DNA of 64,000 nucleotides. Origin: an uncultured Christensenellaceae bacterium (GTDB taxonomy: Bacteria; Bacillota; Clostridia; Christensenellales; Borkfalkiaceae). The notes beneath the pieces were generated by a model. It was not told the origin of the DNA and made no database searches. It worked only from the letters and a program-made list of their open reading frames with translations. The stretch spans positions 48,093 through 112,092 of the forward strand of contig CAJUPX010000003.1 of the NCBI GenBank assembly GCA_910588685.1, written 5' to 3'. Of this stretch, positions 30,021-38,030 are shown piece after piece (position 1 is the first letter of the stretch; the number at the start of each line of letters is the position of its first letter). Both the position numbers and the translations under genes were made by a program.

Positions 30021-30533
30021 TTATAGCCATTCGGTAAATTCTTCCGACGCCCTACGGATTGAATGCCGGTCGGACGGTTTACATTCTTCACTCTTATATC
30101 CCAATAAAATGAGTGCATCCGCCGTTATATTGTCAGGCAAATCAAATTCCTTGCCAAGCGCTTTCGGGTCGAAATTGCAGATGCAACAACTGTCTAACCC
30201 ATATTCGGCTGCTGCATATAACGCCGTTGCAGTAATTATTCCGATATCGATTAAAATACCGTTTTCACCGCTGTATCTGTTTGACCATACGTTATTTCTG
30301 TCAGAACAGATTATTAAAACCGAATTAGCATTATATAATGTAGCTTTTGCTTTTTTCAGCTTATCTATCGCACTATCGCTATTTGCAACAACTATCTTGT
30401 AAGGCTGATGATTTAACGCCGTAGGCGCAAGCCTGATAAGTTCTATAATTTTCCTTATTTGCTTATCGCTTACTTTTATATCGGAAAATTCTCTTGCCGA
30501 AAATCGACTTTCGCAAATTGTGTTAAAATCCAT
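30021..30533 (-). CDS. nitroreductase family flavoprotein
   Basis: This 170-residue protein fits the short nitroreductase fold, which uses FMN and NAD(P)H. It has the FMN-contacting start SRFSAREFSD (about 9-18) and the APTALNHQPYKI motif (about 36-47) typical of the family. It is 4 bp downstream of the lactonase gene. Its substrate is unknown, and many such proteins reduce quinones or other electrophiles. Its presence in a sugar operon with an SDR may reflect a redox role, but that is speculation. Confidence 0.85.
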   Translation of the reverse strand: MDFNTICESRFSAREFSDIKVSDKQIRKIIELIRLAPTALNHQPYKIVVANSDSAIDKLKKAKATLYNANSVLIICSDRNNVWSNRYSGENGILIDIGIITATALYAAAEYGLDSCCICNFDPKALGKEFDLPDNITADALILLGYKSEECKPSDRHSIRRASEEFTEWL

Positions 30534-30537
30534 TTAC

Positions 30538-31476
30538 TTACCTGCAAACCGCCACACAGAGCGGATTTTTTATCGAAAGCTCCTCTATTATTTTAAAGTT
30601 ATTTTTATCTATAACCGTTACGTTATCCGAGTTTTCGTTAGTACATATAAGGTAATTATCTATTATTTCTATATCCCTCGGCGAGCGCCCGCCGCAACTT
30701 GTTTTAGCGCACAATTTAAGGTTTGCGCCGTCGGCATTAAACACAAAAACTGCGTCCTCTCCCCTTACGGAAACGTAAAGTTTATCTTCGTCAAGCCTGA
30801 TTGCCGCCGCCGTTGAGTTTTCATTTTCGCAATCGAGCATTATAGTATTCAGATATTCGATTTTTCCGTCTGCGTAGGCAAACACGCTCACCGAAGGCAC
30901 AAGTTCGTTTACGGCATAGATAAATTTACCGTCATTAGAAAAAACCAGATGCCTCACGCCGTAGCCCGACGGGACTTCCGCCGAAGATATTTCTTTTAAA
31001 TATCTGTCATACACGAAAATCGTATCAATTCCCAAGTCACAGCACAAAACGTACTTTTTATCGGGTGAAAAAGCCACAAAATGAGTATGCGGCATATCCT
31101 GTCTTTTTACATTAACTCCTTTACCGCTATGCGTTACCGATAAATCGCAGTTTTTTACAATATTTCCTCTAAGATAATTGACAATATACACATCCTTGTC
31201 CACCGCCAGATGGCAGGCGCATTTCCCAAGCGTATTTTTGATTTCCGTGCAGTCGGAAAAATCAAGTCTACAAGATAAATATCCGCCGTTGACGCTTGAC
31301 GTAAAGGGCGCTCTGAGTAAAACGTGCAATCTTTTTTTACTTATAACGGCGTACATCGGTTTGGAACAAGACAGATAATCAATCTTTTTTAGCTTTCCGT
31401 TTTCATCTAAACCGTATTTATATACGCCTCCGCCCTCGCTTGTTTCGGCGCAGGACAGAAAAAATAATTCTTTCAT
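30538..31476 (-). CDS. beta-propeller lactonase (6-phosphogluconolactonase/YbhE-like)
   Basis: This 312-residue seven-bladed beta-propeller protein is of the lactonase (YbhE/Pgl) family. Typical blades contain HTHFVAFSPDKKYVLCCDLG and SPRDIEIIDNYLICTN-like repeats. The frame is open to 31632, but the ATG at 31476 gives the normal family start (MKELFFLSC) and lies one base after the RraA-like stop. It would hydrolyse a sugar lactone, presumably the product of the SDR dehydrogenase upstream, to the free aldonic acid. The substrate lactone is inferred from context. Confidence 0.8.
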   Translation of the reverse strand: MKELFFLSCAETSEGGGVYKYGLDENGKLKKIDYLSCSKPMYAVISKKRLHVLLRAPFTSSVNGGYLSCRLDFSDCTEIKNTLGKCACHLAVDKDVYIVNYLRGNIVKNCDLSVTHSGKGVNVKRQDMPHTHFVAFSPDKKYVLCCDLGIDTIFVYDRYLKEISSAEVPSGYGVRHLVFSNDGKFIYAVNELVPSVSVFAYADGKIEYLNTIMLDCENENSTAAAIRLDEDKLYVSVRGEDAVFVFNADGANLKLCAKTSCGGRSPRDIEIIDNYLICTNENSDNVTVIDKNNFKIIEELSIKNPLCVAVCR

Positions 31477-31477
31477 A

Positions 31478-32383
31478 TCAAAGCATCGTCTGCGTGTCGT
31501 TTGGATCGCCGTTCCTTGCCGCGTCGTATTCGGGCGACCAATCCAAATCGCGGTACTTTTCTCCCCTGGGGTCGGTCTTAATCCATTCGGTGAGCATATC
31601 CAGCATTTCGACAGTCCACGTTGCTCTGTCAATCTGCGCCGTGGTGAATTTATTCTGCGCTATCATTTCGAACCCGAAATCGTCTTTAACGTGAGTCTTT
31701 GCCGCACCGTCGACAACTTCCTGCACAAGGTGGGCAGGTATAAACAACACCCCGCCGCCTGCGCCGTAAACTATATCGCCCGGCAAAACCGTAGCCTTGC
31801 CTATGCGGGTTATGCCGTTAAAGTCTTTCATTATAAACTCGCGTATAGGCGTGGGGTCGATACCCCTGTAATATACCTGAACGCCTTCCACAGCTTTCAT
31901 CTGCTGTGTATCGCGTATTCCACCCCAGACAACGCCGCCACCAGTCTTTGTTTTGGTTTTAATTGCGGTTGTTAGATTGCCGCCCAAAAACGTGCCCTTA
32001 TATATCTTGTCGTACATATCAACGACTACCACGTCACCTTCGGTTAAACTGTCTATAACCCACTGGTTATAGTTGCCCTTTCTTCCTTCCTGTGCGCCCA
32101 CGCCGAACATTACGTCGTGCAAATCGGGGCGGGTGGGAACAAACGTTGCCGTAACCGCCCTGCCGATAAGTATACGCCCGTCGTCGTGAAGGGCTTTTAA
32201 ATCGCCCTCGAACTGACTTTCGTAGCCCTTGACGAATATGGGTTTCCAGAGTTCCTCCAACGTCATCTTTCTCATTTTTTCGAGGTACTTATCGGGTACT
32301 CTCGGTCTGCCGTCGGGGAAGCGTTCACCTTTCCACTGCGGAGTTAATGCAATAATATCTTCTTTTGAATTAAACTTAATCAT
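31478..32383 (-). CDS. RraA-like / HMG-aldolase superfamily protein
   Basis: This 301-residue protein contains the RraA-like fold (about 50-250), with the signature region GGGVVWGGIRDTQQM and the GVGAQEGRKGNYN segment. It is longer than the RNase E inhibitor RraA (about 160 residues) and belongs to the group found beside sugar-acid genes, where lyase or isomerase functions are suspected. The frame is open to 32470; the ATG at 32383 overlaps the SDR stop by 4 bp (ATGA) and is preferred. The reaction is unknown. Confidence 0.75.
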   Translation of the reverse strand: MIKFNSKEDIIALTPQWKGERFPDGRPRVPDKYLEKMRKMTLEELWKPIFVKGYESQFEGDLKALHDDGRILIGRAVTATFVPTRPDLHDVMFGVGAQEGRKGNYNQWVIDSLTEGDVVVVDMYDKIYKGTFLGGNLTTAIKTKTKTGGGVVWGGIRDTQQMKAVEGVQVYYRGIDPTPIREFIMKDFNGITRIGKATVLPGDIVYGAGGGVLFIPAHLVQEVVDGAAKTHVKDDFGFEMIAQNKFTTAQIDRATWTVEMLDMLTEWIKTDPRGEKYRDLDWSPEYDAARNGDPNDTQTML

Positions 32384-33093
32384 AAACTCATACCACCGTC
32401 TACTCTGATATCCGCACCCGTTATATAGGCGCTGTCCTCGCTTGCCAGAAATGCGACAATTCCCGCACATTCTTCGGGCGTTCCGAACCTTCCTGCGGGA
32501 ATTAACGCTTCCACTTTTTTGCGCTCAGTTTCATCGTTATAAACGCTTGCGTTTCTCGGAGTTGCTATTGCCCCGGGTGAAACGTTGTTAACCGTAACTC
32601 CGAACGGCGCCGCTTCCTTTGCGATATTTTTAACAAGGCTGTAAACCGCGCACTTTGTAGCCGCATAAAAAGACAGTTCAGGGTGCTGTCTGTGCTGGTT
32701 TACGCTTCCTATCGTTATTATTCTTCCGAAGCCTTTTTTCTTCATATCGGAAAAATAATTCTGCATAAGTTTAAGTATGGAAACGACGTTAACGCTCAAC
32801 TGCTTTTCTATTTCAGTATCCGAAATATCCTGCCACTTTTGTTTGAACTGCACGCTTGCATTTAGAACGAGCACGTCTACAGCACCCGTTTTGCCTTTAA
32901 GCGCCGCAACCTGATTCATATCCGACAAATCGCATACAACCGCCTTGTATGCGCCGATTTCTTTTTTAACCCGCTCGGCTTTTTCTATATCCGAGCTGCA
33001 ATGAACGATAACTTTAAATCCGTTTTTTACAAGTCGTTCGACAATAGCCCTGCCTATTCCCTGCGTCGAACCCGTTACAAGTGCCGTTTTCAT
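32380..33093 (-). CDS. short-chain dehydrogenase/reductase
   Basis: This 237-residue classical SDR has the cofactor motif GSTQGIGRA (8-16), catalytic Tyr and Lys in SFYAATKCAV, and the SPGAIATPRN loop. It overlaps the xylanase stop by 4 bp upstream and the RraA-like start by 4 bp downstream. Given the lactonase, dehydratase, KDG kinase and aldolase in the operon, it may be an aldose 1-dehydrogenase making the aldonolactone. 3-oxoacyl reductase is the generic database label but is less likely here. Confidence 0.88.
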   Translation of the reverse strand: MKTALVTGSTQGIGRAIVERLVKNGFKVIVHCSSDIEKAERVKKEIGAYKAVVCDLSDMNQVAALKGKTGAVDVLVLNASVQFKQKWQDISDTEIEKQLSVNVVSILKLMQNYFSDMKKKGFGRIITIGSVNQHRQHPELSFYAATKCAVYSLVKNIAKEAAPFGVTVNNVSPGAIATPRNASVYNDETERKKVEALIPAGRFGTPEECAGIVAFLASEDSAYITGADIRVDGGMSL

Positions 33094-34361
33094 AAAACTG
33101 CCTCCTTGCCGTCTTTATCAAAATTTACGTTGTACGTCTTTTTACCGACGGTTACTTCGTACTCGCCGTAAAAGCCGCGGAAACTTACTTTGCCGTTTTT
33201 ATCAGCCAAAATCGTTTCTTCGGTAGTCCACACTTCTTTAATTAAGTGCTTCAACCGCTTATACGCGGGCTTTTCGCTCATATCGAAGCGCAGAAGTCCG
33301 CCCCTGTAATAGTTTTCTCCGCCCTCCATATCGCCCGGAGTCGTAAAAGCGGCATACCCGTCGACAAGATTCCAATATACAATTTGCGATACGTTGGGAT
33401 ATGAGAACCACAGCGAATACAGCTTTTCCAGAACGTCCGCCTGAGACTGTTCGTCTGCCTTTTCGGTTGTAAATGCGGGAACAGTAACTTCGGTTATCTG
33501 TATCTGTTTGCCAAAATGTGAGTAATTATCCAGAGCCCTGAAAAGCTGCGCCAGATCGTAAAGCTTTCTCGTTTCCTCTAAATACTTTTCCTTTTTATGG
33601 AACACGTGATACTGCATGCCTATGGCGTCTATTCTTCCGCCCTTTAAAAGCTCGCCGTTGATATACGAATAATAGTTGTCCCAAGGAGTTTCGTTCGATT
33701 CCCAGATGGATGACCACTCGTTTATGCACAGCGTGTTGTTCGGAAAGTATTTCTCCGCAAGCTTAAAGCAGAAGTCAATATAGTCGGGCTGTGAATAAAA
33801 CTGCGTCTTACCGCTCGACCACAGCATTTCGTTAGTCACTTCTATCGTGGGAATTTTATCGGCATAGCGCGAAGAAATTTCCTGCATACGCTTTTCAATA
33901 AGCGCTTTTTCCTCCTCTACGGTCTTAGCTTTAAGCCAGTCGGGGAAAAAGCCGTTGTAGCAGAGCGCGTGTTCCCTCGGCTCTAAACCGTTTTTTTCGC
34001 AAAATTCCACGCAAAGGTCTGCGGGAGGACGGCGGTAAATTTTTTCGGAATGCTTGCCATATCTCGTTTTACCCTCTTCGGGTTCGGTTGCGTCCCAATA
34101 AAACGGCACGGTCGCCATATTGAAAAACTCTGTCAGCTTTTCCTTATAAATTTCGTTTTTATTTTTATCGTCGGGTATCTCGTCGAGCATAAACATATTG
34201 CAGCCGAAGCGGAATTTGTGGTTTTTAAGTTTAACCGCAACTTTTTCTCCCGCCTTAGCTTTAACCGTAAAATTCCCTTTTCTGTTCTTTTCTATGCCGT
34301 CTTGTATTCGCTTTTCAATTTCAGCCGAGCTAACGATAAGTTCGTTTATATCATAAGCCAT
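33090..34361 (-). CDS. GH10 endo-1,4-beta-xylanase, intracellular
   Basis: This 423-residue family 10 enzyme cleaves internal beta-1,4-xylosyl bonds. It has an N-terminal beta domain (about 20-60), a TIM barrel with the acid/base Glu in EVTNEM and the nucleophile Glu in QITEVTVPA, and a short C-terminal beta tail. The first segment is soluble and has no signal peptide, so it should act on imported xylo-oligosaccharides. It overlaps the SDR gene by 4 bp. The absence of a carbohydrate-binding module also fits an intracellular role. Confidence 0.9.
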   Translation of the reverse strand: MAYDINELIVSSAEIEKRIQDGIEKNRKGNFTVKAKAGEKVAVKLKNHKFRFGCNMFMLDEIPDDKNKNEIYKEKLTEFFNMATVPFYWDATEPEEGKTRYGKHSEKIYRRPPADLCVEFCEKNGLEPREHALCYNGFFPDWLKAKTVEEEKALIEKRMQEISSRYADKIPTIEVTNEMLWSSGKTQFYSQPDYIDFCFKLAEKYFPNNTLCINEWSSIWESNETPWDNYYSYINGELLKGGRIDAIGMQYHVFHKKEKYLEETRKLYDLAQLFRALDNYSHFGKQIQITEVTVPAFTTEKADEQSQADVLEKLYSLWFSYPNVSQIVYWNLVDGYAAFTTPGDMEGGENYYRGGLLRFDMSEKPAYKRLKHLIKEVWTTEETILADKNGKVSFRGFYGEYEVTVGKKTYNVNFDKDGKEAVL

Positions 34362-34408
34362 AAAATTTGCTCCGTTCGTTTACGTGAAATTTTTATTTTC
34401 GTAAGCCG

Positions 34409-35290
34409 TTATCCCAAAAGACCCGCCAACGCATTACCGAAACGTAACCCGAGCGTTTTCATGCTTTGCGTATCGTAATGCGCCTGATCGTCGGGTTGCA
34501 TTTCCAAATCGTCCGTAGGAACGAGAACGTCGTACTCGTCCTCGTCGCATACCTTCTTTTGCATGTCGTTTATTTCTTTTGAATAAGCATAGTGCATTGC
34601 CGGTCCCAACTTTGCTTGCCCTACCGCAACGGGCAGATTATCCGCCGCAAGAATTTCGCGTATGTCATTTATAAAGTTTTCCAATAACTTATCGTAAACC
34701 TTCGCACTACTCTGAATGCCCATATCGTGCTCGCCCTGCATCCAGCACATCCCAATTATGTTTACATTACTGTAACCTTGCCGTATAGCTTTCTTTACCG
34801 CCTCGCGGATGGTTTCAATAATATAACGGAAACCCTTCCCGCATTTCGTCATACCGCCGTTATACTCCAAATACTCAATGTCGCCGTCCCATTTTCCGAG
34901 ACGTTGAGCAACGGAAGCGGGTGAAAGCCAGTAATCCCACATACCCTTTCCGCCGTATGCGTATTTTATAATGCCAAAATCGTTGTCCTTAGTTTTATAC
35001 CGTCCAGAAAAAACCTGCCCTATACCCATTTCGGGTCCGAATGCCATAGTGTTTTTTCCCAAACCGTTTTTTAAAATTTCCCATTGCGCCGTAGCGAGAT
35101 TTTTCGTATCAACGAACGATTCCGTTACGACGCCCTCGCCGAAACGGAACATTTTAACATCCTCGTAACAGGTGTCCGCCCCGTCCCACCGAGAGTAACC
35201 CACGGCGTTCGACTGCCCGCTGAGTAAAATCACATCGAGTGCTTTACTGATATCTGCGGTTATTACATTGCCCAATGTTGAATTTTCCAT
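34409..35290 (-). CDS. SASA/CE6-like carbohydrate acetylesterase
   Basis: This 293-residue SGNH-type esterase of the SASA domain group (sialate O-acetylesterase / CE6 acetyl xylan esterase) has the nucleophile block LLSGQSNAVGYSRW, the CWMQGEHD block and a C-terminal His in DDQAHYD. A GTG at 35302 lies inside the ribosome binding site, so the ATG at 35290, preceded by GGTGAGG, is the likely start. It is followed by GH10, which fits removal of acetyl groups from xylan fragments. There is no signal peptide. Confidence 0.82.
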   Translation of the reverse strand: MENSTLGNVITADISKALDVILLSGQSNAVGYSRWDGADTCYEDVKMFRFGEGVVTESFVDTKNLATAQWEILKNGLGKNTMAFGPEMGIGQVFSGRYKTKDNDFGIIKYAYGGKGMWDYWLSPASVAQRLGKWDGDIEYLEYNGGMTKCGKGFRYIIETIREAVKKAIRQGYSNVNIIGMCWMQGEHDMGIQSSAKVYDKLLENFINDIREILAADNLPVAVGQAKLGPAMHYAYSKEINDMQKKVCDEDEYDVLVPTDDLEMQPDDQAHYDTQSMKTLGLRFGNALAGLLG

Positions 35291-35314
35291 ATCTGTCCTC
35301 ACCTGATGTTATTG

Positions 35315-36628
35315 TTACGACCATTCTCTGTCATTAGCCCATTCCTTGTTCCACTCCGACGTGTCCGCCCACGGTTCGCCGCAGTCTGCTTTTGCAAACT
35401 TTTTAATAAGATCTTCGTTCAAGCTCTCTATTCCCAAACCGGGCGCGTCGGGCACCTTCATAAACCCGTTTTCAAGCCTTACGGCGGGATTTACAAGATT
35501 AAACCATTCGGGGTGGTCCACCGAGTGGAATTCAACCGCAAGCACGTTTTTAAGCGAAGCCGCCGCGTGCACAGCAGCCATAAAAGCTATGGGGCTTTCA
35601 GCCATATGTATGGCAAGCGCAACGCCGTACTTTTCGCAGAGGGCACCCACCTTTTTCATTTCGGAAAGTCCGCCTATCGTCAAAAGGTCGGGATGAACGA
35701 CGTTTACGCCCGCTTTCATAACGTTCTCGAAGTTTTCCGCAAGAAAGATATCTTCGCCAGTGCAAAGGGGAACGCAGGAATTATCGGCAAATTTCTTTAA
35801 ATCCTTATAGTTCTGCCAGGGTGTCAGATCCTCCATCCATGCGATATTGTACTTTTCGAGCCGTTTTGAAAATCTTATTGCGTCTTCTATGGCGACGTGA
35901 CCGAAATGGTCTATTGCAAGCGGCACTTCGTAGCCGATAACATCTCTTACCTGTTTTACATAATTTTCAAGATAATTAAGTCCTTTTTCGGTTATATGTA
36001 TGCCCGTTGCATAGTGCGGAACAGTAAATATTTGATAGCTCTTCCCGAACATAAGCGATTTGTCGATAGAGCCCGATTGATGACATATAGCTTTAAGGTT
36101 ATAGTTCTTGAAATCTTCAATCATGCCTAGCGGGGCGTTTAGCGTGCCTGGTTCGTCGTATAAAAGCTCTATGCCTAAATCCATTTTAAGAAAGGTAAAA
36201 CCCTGTTCCATACGTTTTTTAAGCGCATTGCCCATATCCGTTCCCGTATGCTTTCCGTCCACGTCGGTATCGCAGTAAATACGAACCTCGTCCCGCCACT
36301 TGCCGCCGAGTAACTGATAAACGGGAATATTATAAAACTTGCCCGCTATATCCCACAGCGCAATTTCAATGCCCGAAACGCCGCCACCTTGACGAGAATG
36401 ACCGCCGAATTGCTTGATGCGGTTGAATATTTTCTCGATATTTAAAGGATTTTCACCTATTATCCGAGATTTAAGCATCTTCGCATAGGTCGCACTGGAA
36501 GCGTCGCGCACTTCACCGTACCCAACTATGCCGGCGTTCGTATAGATTTTAAGCAAAATCATATGCTTTGGCAAGCCGTCGATATCGGCAACTCTCAAAT
36601 CGGTAATTTTCAGTTCGTTTGCAGTCAT
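35315..36628 (-). CDS. enolase-superfamily sugar-acid dehydratase (mandelate racemase/muconate lactonizing group)
   Basis: This 437-residue member of the mandelate racemase group would dehydrate an aldonic acid to the 2-keto-3-deoxy acid, the substrate of the KDG kinase at the far end of the operon. Visible are a capping domain (about 10-125), the KMDLG region, metal ligands in WMEDLTPW and TGEDIF, and the conserved H-P-DLLTIGG and AIHMAESP segments. A GTG at 36637 falls inside the ribosome binding site; the ATG at 36628, with AAGGTGGAG upstream, is the start. It is the first gene of the operon. Gluconate, galactonate, xylonate or mannonate are all possible substrates. Confidence 0.82.
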   Translation of the reverse strand: MTANELKITDLRVADIDGLPKHMILLKIYTNAGIVGYGEVRDASSATYAKMLKSRIIGENPLNIEKIFNRIKQFGGHSRQGGGVSGIEIALWDIAGKFYNIPVYQLLGGKWRDEVRIYCDTDVDGKHTGTDMGNALKKRMEQGFTFLKMDLGIELLYDEPGTLNAPLGMIEDFKNYNLKAICHQSGSIDKSLMFGKSYQIFTVPHYATGIHITEKGLNYLENYVKQVRDVIGYEVPLAIDHFGHVAIEDAIRFSKRLEKYNIAWMEDLTPWQNYKDLKKFADNSCVPLCTGEDIFLAENFENVMKAGVNVVHPDLLTIGGLSEMKKVGALCEKYGVALAIHMAESPIAFMAAVHAAASLKNVLAVEFHSVDHPEWFNLVNPAVRLENGFMKVPDAPGLGIESLNEDLIKKFAKADCGEPWADTSEWNKEWANDREWS

Positions 36629-36678
36629 AAACTCCACCTTTTATTGTATTTTTTTAAGCCCTGTATACCCGAGCCTTG

Positions 36679-36706
36679 TTGACAGCTTTAAAAAATATGA
36701 TATAAT
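36679..36706 (+). promoter_or_regulatory. sigma-A type promoter for the araC-family gene
   Basis: TTGACA (36679-36684) and TATAAT (36701-36706) are both perfect consensus hexamers with a 16-bp spacer, reading rightward. A start near 36713 would give a leader of nearly 190 bases before the regulator ATG. That leader covers all the inverted repeats of this intergenic region, so autoregulation is likely. Confidence 0.75.
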
Positions 36707-36737
36707 ATTTACATTGATTTGATAAAAAAATACTAAT

Positions 36738-36749
36738 TGATTTAAATCA
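36738..36749. promoter_or_regulatory. palindromic operator candidate at the operon start
   Basis: TGATTTAAATCA is a perfect 12-bp palindrome at the predicted transcription start of the long minus-strand operon. A direct TTGATTT repeat occurs at 36714-36720 and 36737-36743, spaced 23 bp, which suits the two HTH units of an AraC dimer or monomer pair. Confidence 0.45.
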
Positions 36750-36752
36750 GCC

Positions 36753-36758
36753 ATTATA
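36753..36758 (-). promoter_or_regulatory. -10 element of the carbohydrate operon promoter
   Basis: On the minus strand TATAAT lies at 36758-36753 with no recognisable -35 hexamer at the right distance. A promoter with a good -10 and poor -35 is typical of activator-dependent transcription, here presumably by the divergent AraC protein. The leader to the first start codon would be about 118 bases. Confidence 0.5.
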
Positions 36759-36796
36759 CACAGCTTTCAGTTAAATGTTGTTTATATCCACAAAAT

Positions 36797-36880
36797 GATA
36801 TCTTCGTTCATTTCAAGATATATTGTATCATTAAGAAATATTAAAAACTACAATAATGTTGCCCCATTTGCATACAATAT
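36797..36880. promoter_or_regulatory. nested inverted repeats upstream of the AraC regulator
   Basis: Two inverted repeats lie here: ATATCTT (36798-36804) with AAGATAT (36815-36821), and ATATTGTAT (36820-36828) with ATACAATAT (36872-36880). Both arms are perfect. They are candidate regulator binding sites or leader hairpins between the divergent promoters and the regulator gene. Confidence 0.4.
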
Positions 36881-36901
36881 TGCAAAACACAGGAGTTGGT
36901 C

Positions 36902-37792
36902 ATGAAACAGACAATAGACACTTTTACCGATAAATACGGTAATACGATTTTAAAAATTTATATATCCAAGGCTTATATCCAAAAACGCCCGAAAATATTG
37001 CACCGGCACACGGAATTCGAAATTTCTATGATATTATCGGGAAAAGGTATTTATAATACCAATATGGGCGATTTTGAATTTTCCAAAGGCGATATATTCC
37101 TTTTTTCCACAAACGAATACCATAACATATCCGACATTTTGGAATGCGACGGACAAGATTATATGGAAATTCTGAATATTCAATTTGCACCGGTGTTTAT
37201 CTACAACGACGATAACGCCAAAGACACGGCGTTTATGAACATTTTCCTTAATCGGCTGGAAAATTTCAGCAATATGCTACCGAGAGACAATCCGTGTACG
37301 CATGAAATCCAACAAAGATTTTTAACCATAATGGAAGAATGCGAAGAAAAAAAGCCGTGTTATTATATAGAAACCCGCAATCACATTATTTCGCTGCTTA
37401 TATCTATTTTTAGAAATTATAATTTCGCCAATTTCAAACAACCCACCACATCGATATATAACGATATAAACGGGTTACAAAAAGCCATAGCGTTTATAAA
37501 CGAAAATTACTGCGACGAAATTTCTCTCGACAATATTGCAACTGCGGCATATTTTTCGAAATTTCATTTTATTCGACTTTTTAAAACAACCTACAATATG
37601 ACTGTTTGGGATTATATTAATATAAAAAGAATAGATAAAGCCGTTAATTTGCTCACTAAAACAAACGATACCGTTATAAATATTGCTTCGAAATGCGGCT
37701 TTAACAGTCCGGCAAATTTTAACCGAATTTTTAAAAAGTTAACGGGACTAACCCCTAAAGAATGTCGCAAGCACGCTAAAACCGCATATTAA
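36902..37792 (+). CDS. AraC-family transcriptional regulator
   Basis: This 296-residue regulator has an N-terminal cupin sensor domain (about 15-100, with LHRHTEFEISMILSGKG as the first strands) and a C-terminal double helix-turn-helix domain (about 190-293, with the family signature region VINIASKCGFNSPANFNRIFKK). A TTG at 36896 is in frame, but the ATG at 36902 has AGGAG six bases upstream and is preferred. It is divergent from the long carbohydrate operon and is its likely sugar-responsive activator. Confidence 0.92.
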   Translation: MKQTIDTFTDKYGNTILKIYISKAYIQKRPKILHRHTEFEISMILSGKGIYNTNMGDFEFSKGDIFLFSTNEYHNISDILECDGQDYMEILNIQFAPVFIYNDDNAKDTAFMNIFLNRLENFSNMLPRDNPCTHEIQQRFLTIMEECEEKKPCYYIETRNHIISLLISIFRNYNFANFKQPTTSIYNDINGLQKAIAFINENYCDEISLDNIATAAYFSKFHFIRLFKTTYNMTVWDYINIKRIDKAVNLLTKTNDTVINIASKCGFNSPANFNRIFKKLTGLTPKECRKHAKTAY

Positions 37793-37866
37793 TTAAAAAA
37801 TTTTAAGTAACAAAAGCGCCGTTCCCTTTACGAAGAACGACGCCGCAGAATATACCGTTCATCGCT

Positions 37867-37988
37867 GAGTTGCGAAACAAAATTACAATTCACCAAAGGG
37901 ATTTGTAAACAACAATTAGGGTATAGTTCTACCTAAACTATGCCCATTGGTGCAAATAATATGTAATTTTGTTTCGCAGTTTTTATTT
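37867..37988 (+). ncRNA. candidate structured RNA with possible pseudoknot and terminator-like end
   Basis: The convergent gap between the AraC and ligase genes contains a compact set of complementary segments. P1 is a perfect 17-bp stem, TGCGAAACAAAATTACA (37871-37887) with 37962-37978, extendable outward by wobble pairs. P2 is CACCAA (37891-37896) with TTGGTG (37947-37952). P3 is GGGTATAGTT (37919-37928) with AACTATGCCC (37936-37945), one G-U pair and a 7-base loop. ATTTG (37901-37905) can pair with CAAAT (37953-37957) across P2, forming a pseudoknot. A T-run (TTTTTATTTT) follows P1 on the plus strand. It could be a small RNA, the 3' end of the araC mRNA, or a MITE-like inverted repeat. I recognise no known family. 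Confidence 0.5.
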
Positions 37989-38030
37989 TAGCAAAAAACA
38001 GCCGTATTGTCAATATTAAAAAGAAAATTA

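Noticed and set aside
36896..36901. TTG start for the AraC regulator
   Set aside because: It is immediately after the AGGAG site; the ATG at 36902 has the correct spacing.
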